A DNA stretch of 64,000 nt from Perognathus longimembris pacificus (Eukaryota > Chordata > Mammalia > Rodentia > Heteromyidae). The stretch is taken from assembly GCF_023159225.1 (NCBI RefSeq), contig NC_063184.1:14621528-14685527 (forward strand). Direction: 5' to 3'. Every line of letters begins with the position of its first letter. The first letter of the stretch is position 1. Positions 46,141 through 58,234 of the stretch are shown one piece after another. A program made the position numbers and the translations under genes. The notes under the pieces are model-generated. The model was not told the origin of the DNA. It was given only the letters and a program-made list of their open reading frames with translations, and made no database searches.

Positions 46141-46334
46141 TTTTTTTTTGGCAATCCTGGGGCTTGAACTCAGGGCTTAGGCTTCTTTTGCTCAAGGAGC
46201 ACTCTACCTTCCACTTGAGCTACAATGACCCTTCCTGCCTTTTCTGTTTATGTGGTACTGAAGAATTGAACTAGAACTTCATGCATGCTAGCTAGGCAAG
46301 CACTCTACCACTAAGCCACATTCTCGACCCTGGA
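46141..46334 (-). mobile_element. IDL-Geo SINE (diverged)
   Basis: A reverse dimer with deletions in Geo and many substitutions in the head. A likely 8-bp TSD, TGTATTTT, lies at 46,104-46,111 and 46,337-46,344, placing the TTTC repeat inside the insertion. Confidence 0.85.
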
Positions 46335-46344
46335 CTTGTATTTT

Positions 46345-47305
46345 TTTATGCAGTACATAAAGTACTCAGCTCCATTAGCATCTTATTGTTGTTACATGAT
46401 GGGAGTGGGAAATTCTCAAATAGTGGTTAAGTTGGTTGGCAAAGTTTGTGGTACTTAGATGTTAATAACTTGATATTAATTACAATGTAAAGTCAGCCCA
46501 AATTACTTACTAGTCATTTCGTACTTTATAACCTACTTTGCTGCATCCAAAGCATTGTGCTTGCCTCATTGTTTTATGGTTATTTTTGTTTTATTTTTAT
46601 AAAGAAATCCAGGTATAAATCAAAACAGTTCTTATGACTTTTTTGTGTTAACTTCTTTCCTAATCTTGTGTTTCTTATTTTATATGGACAAAAAGTATGA
46701 TTAAGTGAAAGCAACCTCTCTATTTTTTCCTATGCCTATGCCTTGTCTATGTTGAATTTTATTCAGAAAGGTATGCATCATCCATCAAAGGGATATACAA
46801 TGAATTCATTTTGGCCTGTCAATATGGGAAATTGAAATACAAATCCTACAAAGGGTCCACAGAAAATAATGGCAAACAAATGCTCAGAAGCAAATAATTA
46901 TTGAATGTAGCAGAATGTCACGTTTGTTTTCAGCCTTAAGGGCTCAAGACCCCTTTAATGGGCTTTGTTGGTAAAGATCTGAAGGCTTTCATGTCAGAGC
47001 CTGGAAGGTTGGTAATTTTGGCCTCTTTTTCAGCCTGGCCTATTCATTTGAAAGGTTGCCTGGCTGCAGAAGCACTTTTAGATTTTAGTGCTGGATAAAG
47101 TGAAAACTCTAGGCAGTTTCCTCCAAAATTGATTTAGGTGGACCCAAAATCTAACATATTTTTCTGGATATGGGTAAACTTAAGGCTCATTTGCATGTTT
47201 CAGCCGTGTCACCAGTCAAGTTAAAATTCATATTCTTTCTCACTTGGGGTTTGTACCAAATAGCAATAGCAATTTTGTGTACGGAAGAAATCCCACTGAA
47301 ATCAG
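46345..47305. other. No recognised feature
   Basis: No repeat or gene recognised. Confidence 0.5.
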
Positions 47306-47309
47306 AAAA

Positions 47310-47455
47310 TGTGAATTGGGACTTGGCTCTATGAGCAACTAATTGAATAACATTTGGCAAATCTCCTAACTTAGTTGAAGTCCACTTTTCTAATCTGTAA
47401 TGGGAGACTAATAGCATGTTATTTTCCTTAGTGAATCGGGAGTAAAATCTGGGTA
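47310..47455 (+). mobile_element. MIR element (core and 3' part)
   Basis: GGACTTGGCTCTATGAGCAA, CATTTGGCAAATCTCCTAAC and TTTTCTAATCTGTAATGGGA follow the MIR core and its TCATCTGTAAAATGGGGATAATA block. Confidence 0.65.
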
Positions 47456-48769
47456 GAGTAGCTTTTACAAAATGCTCTTAGGCCTTCATTTTACCTCCAT
47501 TTATGGTTCAATATGTGAGGGCTAGCATCCTTTGACCCGAGCGCATGATTCTACCCTTTCTGCTTTTAAAGTTGCTAAATAAATTGATAAATTAGGCTCT
47601 ATTAGACTTAAGCATGTCTCTTGAGAGTCCATGATGATTAAACTTGCAATTTTAGGTTTTGGATCCAAATAAGGTAACACTAAACAAAGCAAAGCAAAAC
47701 AAAGCAATTTAAAACCCCACACTTAAACTACTTAAGCCAATGAAACAACAGTTTGAGGAGAGATTTAGAGATATAAACAACCTGGAGCACATTTTCCTAA
47801 AAAACACAGTTCTACCTGGGCTCACAACACAGCAGCTACTTGGGGGACCATAATAAAAGAATAAGGAGGCTAAAGGAGCCTGGATGATATCAAGTATAAC
47901 AGTTTATTCATAAAACTGATGTTCTTCTAACTCCTGTTGATCTTCTTTAGCATGTATGCATCCATCCATGCATCCATGCATCCATCATCCATTTAACTGT
48001 CCCATCTTTCTGATGACATATTAATTGAAGGCCAGTGCATATCTGACACCTTGGCAGGCACAAGTTCATGACTGTGTACTTGGTTCATTTTCTGACTTAT
48101 ATACTTAAGAATTAACGGATGACTGTTCCCATGCCTCCTCTAAGGTTCAAATTTCTGCTAGTATGAATCTTGGAATAAATGAATACTTAGTTTCCAATTC
48201 TGTGATCTAGGGTTACGGCTTCCCTTTAGTTCATAGATTATCTTGAAAACTATCAGTCTGCAGTACACCGAGCTATATTTCGGTTTTCTGCCACCAAAGG
48301 GAGTATTCCTGATGCAAATGCTACCTCTCAGCAGCTGCTAATCTCGAGGCCTTAATTAGACTTCCGCCATGGACACGGCTCACTGCTGTCATCTTGTCCT
48401 TGAATGTAACAAGCTTTGCTAACCAGTTTCAGCAGTGCTTTTAAATCAATTTCTCTAAGAAAACATTCTCTAGTAAAAGTAGGATGTAAGCCACAGTAGA
48501 GGAAAAAAATTACAGATGAAATTATTTTCAGTGAAAGATGTTATTTTACCAGATATAGTTAAACTATTATACTTCAAAAATGAATGTAAAATTTATTAAT
48601 GAAATATTTAGTATTTTAGTCTTACAAAGTTTTTGAAAACCTAGTGTGTGTTTCATGCTTTCAGTACATCTTGACTTGAAGTAGCCATACTGTAAATGCT
48701 CTTCAAATGCTAATGGATACCATACTGAATCATACAACTCCAAGAGTGAATTTGTCATCTAGCCTCATG
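47456..48769. other. No recognised feature apart from a CATC/CATG repeat
   Basis: A short (CATC/CATG)n stretch at 47,954-47,992 is the only structured element seen. A 76-codon minus frame ends inside the MIR. Confidence 0.5.
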
Positions 48770-49389
48770 TCTGCTCATTAAGACATTTCTTGAACACTTC
48801 CTTTGTGTCCAGCACTCTTGTAAATTCTTATTGTTACACAGCACATAGGCACATTTCCTTTTCTCAAGTAGCTCTACAGTACATCAAAAACAGACCAGTG
48901 TGTTAGGTATTTCAGAAAGAGGATGCTTATGATGACAATGATGTGATATGTGCAAAATCCAAAGAGCCCCCAGAGAGGGGGAACCTGGGACAGGACTACA
49001 TGCTCAAGGAGGGGATATTTGAACTTAATCTGAAGAGAGGATCAGGTTCCTAAAACACTGGGAACAAAGCCACAAGGAGAGCCTGGTAGAGAATAATGCA
49101 CGGAGCAGATGGAAATGTTTAAACAAAGTATCCTTGTTTGTATGCCCAAGTCATAGCATGCTCCCAGCACATAGTGGCAGCTAATGAGTGCCTACTACTC
49201 AGAGAAAAAGGCTTCTGCCTTCTTAGTAGGAAGTGGAGAAAGAAGCAAGAGAGATAGATAGAGCAGGCCTATCACAAAGAGCCCTGTATGGCTTTGCAAT
49301 TTATCCAAAGGCCAAAGGGAAACTATCATCTTTGTCCATGAATAAATTTAAATAGAAATGTAAAACATCATACATGCAGTATTTAAGAA

Positions 49390-49862
49390 AAGGGCTCTGG
49401 AGGAAGAATCTCAGAGTTTAAGCATGAGGTTTAATATAAGTTCTGTGATCTTGGGCAAATAATTTTGGTCGGTCTGTCTACATGTTTCCTTTTTGTTAGT
49501 AATGGGGCTTGAACTCAGGGTCTGGGCACTGTCCCTGAGCTTTTTTTTTTTTTGTTGTTCAAGGCTTGTGCTCTAGTACTTTGAACCACAGCTCTACTTT
49601 CAGTTTTATGGTGGTTAATTGTAGATAAGAATCTCATGGACTTTCCTGCGTGGGCTGGCTTCCAACTGTGATTCTCAGATCTCAGCCTCCTGAGTAGCTA
49701 GGATTACAGGTGTGAAACACCAGCACTCAGCCCACAATCTGTCCTATACCAAGTTGTAGATATTGTTGGTATTTGCATTACAAGATGATTGCGAGAACTG
49801 AATGAATTGTTATATGAAACAGTCTTAGACTCATTGAAGGGACTTGATAAATGTCAGATGTT
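49390..49862 (+). mobile_element. MIR element split by a SINE
   Basis: The left part (49,395-49,488) shows GGGCTCTGGAGGAAGAATCT and TTCTGTGATCTTGGGCAAAT. The right part (49,733-49,862) shows GATTGCGAGAACTGAATGAA and GGGACTTGATAAATGTCAGA, the MIR 3' blocks. Between them sits a reverse B1-Geo SINE. Confidence 0.7.
49489..49732 (-). mobile_element. B1-Geo type dimeric SINE
   Basis: A reverse dimer with a T-run interruption inside the Geo part (49,542-49,553) and a B1-like head ending at CACACCTGTAATCC (complement seen at 49,697-49,715). It is nested in a MIR. TSDs were not resolved. Confidence 0.88.
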
Positions 49863-50340
49863 ATATTTACAGAATTTTAGGTGATAAAGCATGGTAAAGA
49901 GATCTGCATTTTCAAAAACATCATTGTCACTGAGGATTGAAAAACAAGTTCAGTGAGAAGGATGGGCTCACATTTTAGGCAGATCCATTCCAGGGCACAA
50001 GTAGCAGCAAGGGAAAGCAGTGGGAACCGCGAAAAGCCTAGAGGGCGAGTGAATTTGGTAATTAAGGTGGTGAGGAAGAAAGGGTGACAAATGGTTTGTT
50101 ATAACTTCCAAGTTTCTGTCCTAGGTCCTGTGATGAGAGATGGCACACGTTCACAAGTTTCTGGGAGTACAGAAAGATTGGCTTAGTGGCTTGGCATTAG
50201 AGAGCAGGTGGAGAGTGAGGGTGAAAAGGAGGAAATGGGTTGAAAATGACTGATGTAATTAGACATGTCAAGTTCAGGATCCTGAAGAGATAACCCAGAA
50301 TAGATATTTTAGTGGGGGAGAGGTATGCAGGGCTACATCT

Positions 50341-50949
50341 CAGGAGAAATACTTAGGAACTGACTTCTTACTTTCTAAAGATAGTCAGTTAAATCCTTTT
50401 TGAACTGAGAGATGACAAATTTACTACACAATTTAAAGCAGTTTTATATGACTACCATAAACAAATCAGATTATGTTATAAACTATTTTAAAGAGATGAT
50501 ACAGGCCTATACAAAGCATCCCAATCTTAAATTGTGTTTTTAAGACAGCAGAAGGTTCAGTAACTGAATAGAAAATAGAAAAGCTCATTCTACTTTCTAT
50601 AAACATCGAAAGCATAGGTCATATTCTAGCAGGTGCAAGAAATTAGACAGAAGTGAAAGGTATACTCTCAAAGTGTTGTCTTGCCTAATTTTGCCTAAAA
50701 TTGGGGTACATTATTTTCATACTGTAAAGCCCTCTCCCTCCTTTGGACTATCTGCTGTTGAGTATGGAATGCACTTTTTAGACTTAGACTCAAGTCACTC
50801 AGTAAATTCAGGAAATACATATGTAAACTAATGCCAGAGAAGTGGATCCCTGGACACTGGGGCTCTGTTAGAGCCATTTATAGGGGAAAATCCCCAGACC
50901 TAACTGAAGGGGTTCATTTAGCAGATGTGCACCTGGCAAGCACTTAGAT
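50341..50949. other. No recognised feature
   Basis: Single-copy-looking sequence up to the G-rich tract. Confidence 0.5.
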
Positions 50950-51010
50950 AGGGCTGGGCGGGGGATGGGGGTGGGGAGGAGGGGGTGGGGAGAAGGGGGA
51001 AGAAAAGAAG
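50950..51010 (+). repeat. G-rich purine tract, G-quadruplex candidate
   Basis: It contains at least six runs of four or more G within 50 bp (from GGGCGGGGGATGGGGG to the AGAAGGGGGAAG end). The overlapping minus frames with proline runs are artefacts. Confidence 0.9.
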
Positions 51011-51504
51011 TACATTGTGACAAAGGACAGATGTAGGTCGAGTTTGAGAGCTGCAGAAACCACTGAGTGATGGATAAAGATGCTGAATGGGAGAGGAAAC
51101 CAGAGGAAGAGAAAAGATGAAGCAAGAAGTTTGTGACAGATTTGTATTTTCATTCCACAATTGTGTTGCCCTTTTTTGAATGAGGATTATTCATCTCCCC
51201 CTAGTGGACCTTGGGCTTGATCTTTTGACTTACTGTGACCCAAAATATGAGGGGCACTGATGCATATTCCTTTCAGGCAGAAGCTTTACAAACTATTGGG
51301 AAATTTTCCATCTTTATTCAGCTTATTCCAGATAGAACTTGCCAGTGATGTATGTGCAATGACTGGGGAGGTCAAAGGCTAATTTGAGGTCAAACTCCAA
51401 GCCAAGTGTTCTGTTGTTCTCTAGGTATCTGTTAAGGATAGCTAAGACAGACCACTCATGGGTCCCTATACTGTAGGACCACAGTCATGTAGCATTCTGC
51501 TTAT
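51011..51504. other. No recognised feature
   Basis: No repeat or gene recognised. Confidence 0.5.
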
Positions 51505-51506
51505 AA

Positions 51507-51585
51507 AGACTCATAGAGCTGGAATGTATCTCAATGGTATAGTAGTTGCCTAGTGTGTGCAAGGCCAGGGGTATTCTTGGCATCA
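51507..51585 (+). mobile_element. Old ID-type SINE monomer
   Basis: AGAGCTGGAATGTATCTCAA, TGGTATAGTAGTTGCCTAGT and GTGTGCAAGGCCAGGGGT follow the ID/tRNA-Ala-like layout with many substitutions. It ends in an ACAACAAAG A-rich tail. Confidence 0.7.
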
Positions 51586-51884
51586 ACAACAAAGAAGTAG
51601 AACAAAACAAGAAACCACTTAGCTTCACAAGCATAGGCTTCCTTTAGGGAATTAGGACTGTAATCAGATAATTTCTAAGTAAATCAGCACAAGACATCCT
51701 ATGAGTTGGTAGAAAACCTCTTGTTTCTATTGATTGTGAACTTTTCATGAAGCTACTCATTATATGATGACTCATGTGTGACACATTGTTCATAGAATTT
51801 GTTTTGTCCTCCGTGAAATGGGAAAAATGCCCTGCATGCTCTTAAGGATGACCCTGTCATTAGAAAAGTAGTTAAAGAATAATG

Positions 51885-52040
51885 GTTGGTGGTTGAGAGC
51901 CTGGCTAAATGGACATCTCAGTTGACTCTGTGTATTATCTTAGACAAATTACTTCAGCTCATCAGCCTCTGTTTCCTATTTCTAAGAGGTAACAGAAGAA
52001 CCTATGAGATAATTCTCTGGGAGAATTAATTGGAAGAGCC
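51885..52040 (+). mobile_element. MIR element
   Basis: GGTGGTTGAGAGCCTGGCTA, ATCTTAGACAAATTACTTCA, GCTCATCAGCCTCTGTTTCC and AGAACCTATGAGATAATTCT follow the MIR core and 3' part. Confidence 0.75.
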
Positions 52041-53169
52041 ACATGGCAGAAACTGTAATTGTTTCCAGCAAGATATTTAATCAAGTCACGTATTTTTACC
52101 TTATTTTCCATATCTCAACCAGATAGGAGAAGAATAAAGTAAGAAGTTGGCCAACGTAGTTAAATCCATGATGCTTGTTAGTTTCTTTGTGTTCCTTATT
52201 CTCCTACTGAAGGTTTCCTGGTTTCTTTCAGAGAGAGGGTAAAGCCAGATCTGTGGGAGACAGGTAGGGAGCAGAGAAGAAGCCTGACGTCTGCTTTAAT
52301 GATTATGGAACCTCCGTGGGCTATAGTTGGCCAGCAGTACAAATGGCAGCAGGATTAGATATTCTTTTCCAATACCATGGAACCAGGTAGTCCATAAGGA
52401 TTTTGATGGTAGCATTTTTTAAGTTTCATAGTAAGGGCTTTCCAGGGGATAGTATGTAATCTTTCTTTTGCTGGTTATAGTTCAGTTGAAAGACATTTAT
52501 CTGAAATCAGACAATGTTCTCTTAATGGATTTTAGCTTTTTTTTTTTGCCTCAGAAACACATATGTCTAATCTCCTTACTTATACAATCTTTTATCTTTA
52601 GTATTTCAAAGCTATTCTTCTCTGGCCAACATTTTGAATTGTCTTTTTCTTTTCTTTTGCTTTGCCTTGGTTTGTTTCCCTGCTTACATAATACTAATGG
52701 TTATCTATCTTAAAGAAAGCACGTAGGATATTTTCAAAATCTGTGTCGAGATCACAGGGATTTAAACAATAGATTTATCTGTAGTTTGGGATCCTTCTTT
52801 TCCTCAGATACTGTAATACATCTTCCAGATTTCCCAGTCTGTTAATCCTGAGGTGTATTTTCAGCCTTAGTTTTCCTTTGCTTGAGTTGGAGTTTGGCTT
52901 CATCTTGTTTCTCCCTTACTAATCTAAGCAATCTCCCCTGTCAACTTCTCTGTGAACTGGGCCTCCTGCTTCCACCTCAATAGGCAAAGGAGAAAGATAT
53001 GATGTTTTAACACCTTTGTAAGCTTTTCTTTTCTGATGCATCTTCATCTACATTGTTCCAAGTCTGAAATGTTCCTATCAAATACTCATTCTTTCTGTTG
53101 CTCTCATGTGTTGTGTTCTTTCTCTTTGAAAAATGCTTTAATCATGAAAGCAACTTTTATTATTTAGGG
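52041..53169. other. No recognised feature
   Basis: An 81-codon frame at 52,468-52,713 is F/L/S-rich and lacks family resemblance. Confidence 0.5.
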
Positions 53170-53184
53170 ACCAGATTGATTTCT

Positions 53185-53404
53185 TTCTTTTTTTCTTTCT
53201 TTTTTTTTTTTTGGCCAGTCCTGAGCCTTGGACTCAGGGCCTGAGCACTGTCCCTGGCTTCTTCCCGCTCAAGGCTAGCACTCTGCCACTTGAGCCACAG
53301 CGCCGCTTCTGGCTGTTTTCTGTATATGTGGTGCTGGGGAATTGAACCTAGGGCCTCATGTATCCGAGGCAGGCACTCTTGCCACTAGGCTATATCCCCA
53401 GCCC
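53185..53404 (-). mobile_element. IDL-Geo SINE
   Basis: A full reverse dimer. ACCAGATTGATTTCT flanks exactly at 53,170-53,184 and 53,405-53,419. The tail is a mixed TTTC/T run. CpG-containing, low-divergence sequence (GCCACAGCGCCGCTTCTGGC) suggests a young copy. Confidence 0.96.
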
Positions 53405-53419
53405 ACCAGATTGATTTCT

Positions 53420-54040
53420 AATGAAACATCAATCTAATGCAAGTTGCAGGGACACAGTTGACAGGTCTGGATATGTGAGAGATGGCAGAGATTACAGAAA
53501 TACCTCATGTGAGAAAGAGCTATCAAATGTTTGCATCTGGATTCCAAGTTGGAATTGCTTGGGTTATATGCCTACGCACTGTTCTGAAGGTTCAGAAAAC
53601 TCAGTGAACAGCAGCTGAAGCAAAGAGGGGATATATTTCCAACCAAATAGAAGTTGGAGAGGGAGGTGACTGTGCTGGGACAGTGGCTTGGTGACATCAG
53701 GGGGTGCTTTTAGTCTTTTGCTCTGTTATTCTTAGGAGTTGGCTTCTGAGCCTTAGGACATTGGCACCTTCCATGGCACAGGGCTTCATGTTGGCTTTCA
53801 AAGCCAGAAAGACAAGGAAGATAGCACCAGTCACCAATAACTCTTTAGTTGAGTGGTTTGAATATGGTCTAGTTGAAGCATGGCCTTCAATAGAGTAGCA
53901 GTGGTGGTGAGACCTTTCAGAGGCGTTTGGGTGGTGGGCTAGCGGCTGCTGGGTTGTTGGTAATGCTGTTCTTGGAGAAATAGATCAACTATCTATTAGA
54001 TAGATTAAATAGAACTATTAGATAGATTAAATAGATCAGC
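53420..54040. other. No recognised feature apart from a small duplication
   Basis: A 20-bp unit, TATTAGATAGATTAAATAGA, occurs twice with period 22 (53,994-54,013 and 54,016-54,035). The rest is unassigned and may include upstream LTR sequence. Confidence 0.5.
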
Positions 54041-54495
54041 TATGCTGTTCTTTCCTCCGCACGTACCCCCATTCCCCTCTGCTTCTCTACCTTGTGTGGA
54101 ACAGCATGAGGACATTTCCAGAAGCCGAGCTCTTAGTCCTCCCTCTCTGTGGGCTAAAACAAACCTCTTTTTTTTTTTTTTTTTTTTTTTGGCCAGTCCT
54201 GGGGCCTGGACTCAGGGCCTGAGCACTGTCCCTGGCTTCTTCTTGCTCAAGGCTAGCACTCTGCCACTTGAGCCACAGCACCACTTCTGGCCATTTTCTG
54301 GATATGTGGTGCTGGGGAATTGAACCCAGGGCCTCATGTATTCGAGGCAAGCACTCTTGCCACTAGGCCATATCCCCAGCCCAACAAACCTCTTTTTAAA
54401 AATTATTTTTATTTGAAAATGTTAAATGAAACTTCCCCCTAAAAATTACAGTCTCAGGTATGTTGATAGCCACAGAAAACGAAATATGACTAGTA
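54041..54495 (+). mobile_element. MaLR-type LTR 3' part, split by a SINE
   Basis: Before the SINE: a CTGTGGGCTAAAACAAACCT block. After it: AAACCTCTTTTTAAAAATTA and CAGTCTCAGGTATGTTGATA followed by an ATATGACTAGTA-like end. These resemble the TTAAACCTCTTT...CCAGTCTCAGGTAT...ACTAATA 3' end of MaLR LTRs. The 5' part is unclear. Confidence 0.5.
54173..54382 (-). mobile_element. IDL-Geo SINE
   Basis: A full reverse dimer, close to the others in sequence. AACAAACCTCTTTTT flanks exactly at 54,158-54,172 and 54,383-54,397. Frames on both strands over it (93 and 87 codons) are SINE translation artefacts. Confidence 0.96.
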
Positions 54496-56286
54496 TGTTT
54501 AAGGATAATCATTCCAGAAAACTCACTTGAAGGTTTAGTAAGTACCATCTTTCATCAGTTTGCCTTAGTAACAATTGTATTGTCTAAAGTTCATTTGTAT
54601 ATTAAGATGTCTTTGAGAAACAACTTTGGTACCTCAATTGTTCAATCTCTGTGTGGAAGTAATGTTCATGTTTCTGTTACTTCAATTTCTCATTCTTTGG
54701 TTTTGTTTACTATGTGTTCTTACAACTTAAGCAATGCTTAGGACACAGTGTTTAATGAATACTTACTGATTGAAAATGAAGTTCTTTCTTTGAAGAGGCA
54801 ATTAGATAAGAGGTGAAAGTCTAAGATGAACAAAGGACACAAGAAGTAGCAAGAGGATTAGAGGAGGCCTGTCTGGGAGGAAAGAAACCTTCACATTCAT
54901 GGGGGAAAGTGAGGCAGGGCAAGCTTGCAAGATTGGATAACTGGAATGGCGGGGGGTGGGATGGCTGGTTTAGAGGGAAAAAAAAGACAGAGATGACTTT
55001 GAATAGAAAAGGAAGATAAATAGGAATAGGGAGACTGATCATTGGAATCAAAGATTCCAGATCTTGTCTATATTGAAGAAAAATTTGCTGCCATCAGTCG
55101 ACTTACTCAGGTAGCTGACTTGTGTCAAAAGTAGTGGGCTTGAAAGAATTATGTTCTCAAAGTTGAAATCCCTCCCTCTTTGAGTTTAATGACTTCAATC
55201 ACTGTCAGACAAGTATTGTGGAAATCTTACTGTCAAGACTTAGAATAGCCATCTATTCACAAAACAAACAACAACAAATGCCTGGCCACATTTCTAATAA
55301 CTCCTTCACAGCCCTTGCTTCCTTAGAGAAACTGGCTTCTTTTTTCTGTCAAGAAGATCTGATTAAATTCTGGGCCCTTAAGCAAAAATACATTTAAAAA
55401 AGTTCTCGAGTCTAGGCGTAATTACAGAGGTTTCTCCTTTTGTGAGCCCCGGGGACAAGGAGTATTTCCATGTATGCTTTCTTCCAAATTATTTAGTTTA
55501 GATTTATCTTCTAAATAAGCAATGCCATGTGTCAGAGGCGTTCTATAACGGGGGTGGGGGGGCGGGGAGGGCAGAAGGAAAGCAGCACTGGTCTGCAGAA
55601 TGTCTCCCGGACATCTTAGCAGGGAAAGGATCCCGTTTCAGTATCCTCAAATTCATCTTTTCTCCCACATTGAGTGTTTTCATGTGAATATTGGAAGCAG
55701 AACAGTTTGTTTTCCTGCTTCCTGTGGCTAAGTAATTAAGCTTGGGTTGAGACAGGCTTATTGTCTTCATGTCAAAATACTTTCCTAGTTATAGATGCTA
55801 ATCAATGGTGACAAAATGTCTTTATCTCCCCTAGCAACAAACATTCATTCTTTATGGATTGTATTTTAGCAAGATAAGTTATAAACATATTAGAAGAATG
55901 AAATTTTATCACAAAACCCTTGTTGCATGATTGCCACTTTTAAAATCAATTTTGACTGTTTGCTACACTTTTTGAAGGTGACATGGTGAATAGAAGAAAG
56001 ACAAGGACAGAGGGAGAATGAGAGCGAAGAAAGGAGGGGAAGAAAGATGCCAAGAAACTCAGAATAAATGCATTGTACTTTGCTAGACAGAATCCCAGAA
56101 GCCTTAGTATTTCATTAAATGCTATTTAATTATATTCTATAAAAAGCTTGTTAATGTAAATATTTTATTTTCTATCAGTTATTATTCTGATTTTCTCTAT
56201 TTTTTCCAAATTTGACAATATCTGTTATGATTTATGTTTTTTACTCTCACTTAGAATATCTATCCCTTGATTGCTTGCTTTCCAAG
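54496..56286. other. No recognised gene or repeat apart from a G-rich tract
   Basis: A G-rich run at 55,549-55,569 (GGGGG.GGGGGGG.GGGG.GGG) could form a quadruplex. Otherwise nothing is recognised. Confidence 0.5.
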
Positions 56287-56295
56287 GCAAGGCTA

Positions 56296-56510
56296 GGGGC
56301 TGGTAATATGGACTAGGGGTAAGAGTGCTTGCCTTGTATACATGAAGCCCTTGGTTTGATTCCCCAGCACCACATATATAGAAAAAGCTGGAAGTGGCAC
56401 TGTGGCTCAAGTGGTAGAGTGCTAGCCTTGAGCAAAAAGAAGCCAGGGACAGTGCTTGGACCCTGAGTCCAAGCTCCAGGACTGGCCAAATAAATAAATA
56501 AATAAAAAGA
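56296..56510 (+). mobile_element. IDL-Geo SINE
   Basis: A full dimer with an (AAAT)n tail. GCAAGGCTA flanks at 56,287-56,295 and 56,511-56,519. Confidence 0.94.
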
Positions 56511-56519
56511 GCAAGGCTA

Positions 56520-57384
56520 ATAATTATTTACTTTTTCTTTGATTTCAAATATCAGAGTGTATGCCAATGCAAGTACATATATTGAAATAAACATTTAAAT
56601 ACACCAAAGACAATGCAGAATAAATTACACTTTCTTTTAACCATGATGCTTAAAATTAATTTATTTTCTCCTCTAAGAACAGACTATGTGTGATCAGTTT
56701 TTTTTTTTAATTTCTCCTTGTACATACATGAAAGAAGGAAGGGGGGGAGCGGGAAGGGAAGGGGAAGTAAAGAAAAAGAAAGAATAGCAAAGGAAGAATA
56801 TGGTGCTTGTTTCCATAGTGATCCTGAGCAAGATGGCAGTCTTCCTTTGACTTATTGTATATAATATTTACTGTGTATAACACCAGGGCCTCAACTGGGG
56901 GCTCAGCTGACCCCCCAGACCTATTGGTTTCACCCAGCTAACCATGCAACTCCCACAACCCACCAGCCAATAGTAGCTGGAAGAAGTTCTGGTTTATAGT
57001 AAAGAGGAGCTCCCATTGTCCAGTCTGTCCAAATGTATTCAAGCCCTGAATCACAGCAGGAATGCAAGACATCCAGGATGGATATTACTGAGCAGAAGAC
57101 TATCTACATGGACAAGGAGGAAAATGGGGGACGTGGGCACTAGGAATAAAGTTGTGCATAGCATTCTCTAGGCAAGCCTCTGAGCTTGTCCAGCATGAAA
57201 CTGTGTGGTAGAGTTGCCTCATATTTCTTAAACTGTTTGAGTGTGTGTCATCTGATTGTTTTAAAAAAAGAATCATTATGTAAAATTAAATCACAAAGTT
57301 AAAAAACTGTGTATGAAGACTAATTACTTTTATAAAAGGTGCTATGACAATATCAACCTACATCTGTCTTTCCTGCTCTAGGAG
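56520..57384. other. No recognised feature
   Basis: A purine-rich stretch lies near 56,730-56,800 (GGAAGGGGGGG, GAAAGAA). Nothing further. Confidence 0.5.
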
Positions 57385-57422
57385 TGTGTGTGTGTTTGTG
57401 TGTGTGTGTGTGCGTGCACACG
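57385..57422. repeat. (GT)n with GTGCGTGCACACGCAC palindromic end
   Basis: A GT run with one TTTG interruption ends in a short self-complementary TGCGTGCACACGCACA stretch, directly before a reverse SINE. Confidence 0.85.
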
Positions 57423-57429
57423 CACATAT

Positions 57430-57672
57430 GCGGTTCCTGGGGATTTAACTGAGGGCCTGGGCACTCTTCCTAAACTTCTTTTGCTCAAGGCTAGCATTCT
57501 TGGACTTGAACCACAGCACCACTTCTGACTCTTTTTTTTTTTTTTTTTTTTGGTAGTTAATTGGAGATAAGAATCTCATAAACTTTCCTGCTCAGACTGC
57601 GTTCAGACCACAATCCTCAGACCTCAATCTCTTGAGTAGCTAGGATTACAGGTGCAAGCTCCTGGCACCCAA
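57430..57672 (-). mobile_element. B1-Geo type dimeric SINE
   Basis: A reverse dimer with a 22-bp T run between the Geo part and the B1-like head (57,531-57,552). The head ends in the complement of CACCTGTAATCCTAGCTACT. Confidence 0.88.
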
Positions 57673-57991
57673 CTGCTCTAAGTTTTAATGACACCTAAAA
57701 ATACAATCTTTCCCACATCTTCATTTTTTGTATTACATTATAAATGTGTTTTCCAATTCATTTTTGGTATGTTGTGTTTTTCAGACAAGGATATAAATCC
57801 ATGGGGCTCTGGGAAGCTTACTCTAATGCCTACACTCACCAGTGTCTTACATATAAACTCTTGGTACAACTGATACCGTTGGAAGAAAAAGAGCTTTAAA
57901 GCCACTGCGTCTACATTAATTATACAGCCTCTCTTAACCTTTAAAATCAGATAGATTTAGTGACTGAGCATCATGGTCTGTACATTTCCGT

Positions 57992-58219
57992 ATCTCCCCT
58001 CCTCTGCTCTTCCTAGCCCTCCCCTCCCCTCTCCTCTTTTTCTCTCCCTTCCCCTCCCTTGCCTTCCCCTCCCCTCCTTTCCCTTCTCCTCTTTTTCCTT
58101 CCTCTCCTCTCCTCTCCTTTCCCTTCTCTTCCCTCCTTCCCTCTCCCCTCCCTTTCTCTCCCCTCCCCATTCCCTCTCTTCCCTGTCTACTCCTCTCCCC
58201 TTGTCCCCTCCCTCTCTCA
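57992..58219. repeat. Polypyrimidine (CCCT/TCCC-rich) tract
   Basis: About 230 bp almost free of purines on the plus strand. Long frames on both strands (98, 159 and 88 codons) are R-G-E-K or P-L-S repeats, not proteins. Confidence 0.95.
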
Positions 58220-58234
58220 TGTGCACACATAGAG

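Larger units (their letters stand above)
48770..50335 (-). mobile_element. LINE-2 fragment, interrupted by a MIR
   Basis: The plus strand follows the complement of the L2 3' part: ATTTCTTGAACACTTCCTTT with TGTCCAGCACTCTTG near 48,785-48,825, GGGGATATTTGAACTTAATC near 49,013, GCCCTGTATGGCTTTGCAAT near 49,281, CTGCATTTTCAAAAACATCA near 49,904 and TAGACATGTCAAGTTCAGGA near 50,260. The order agrees with one old L2, split at about 49,390-49,862. Diverged and non-coding. Confidence 0.6.
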
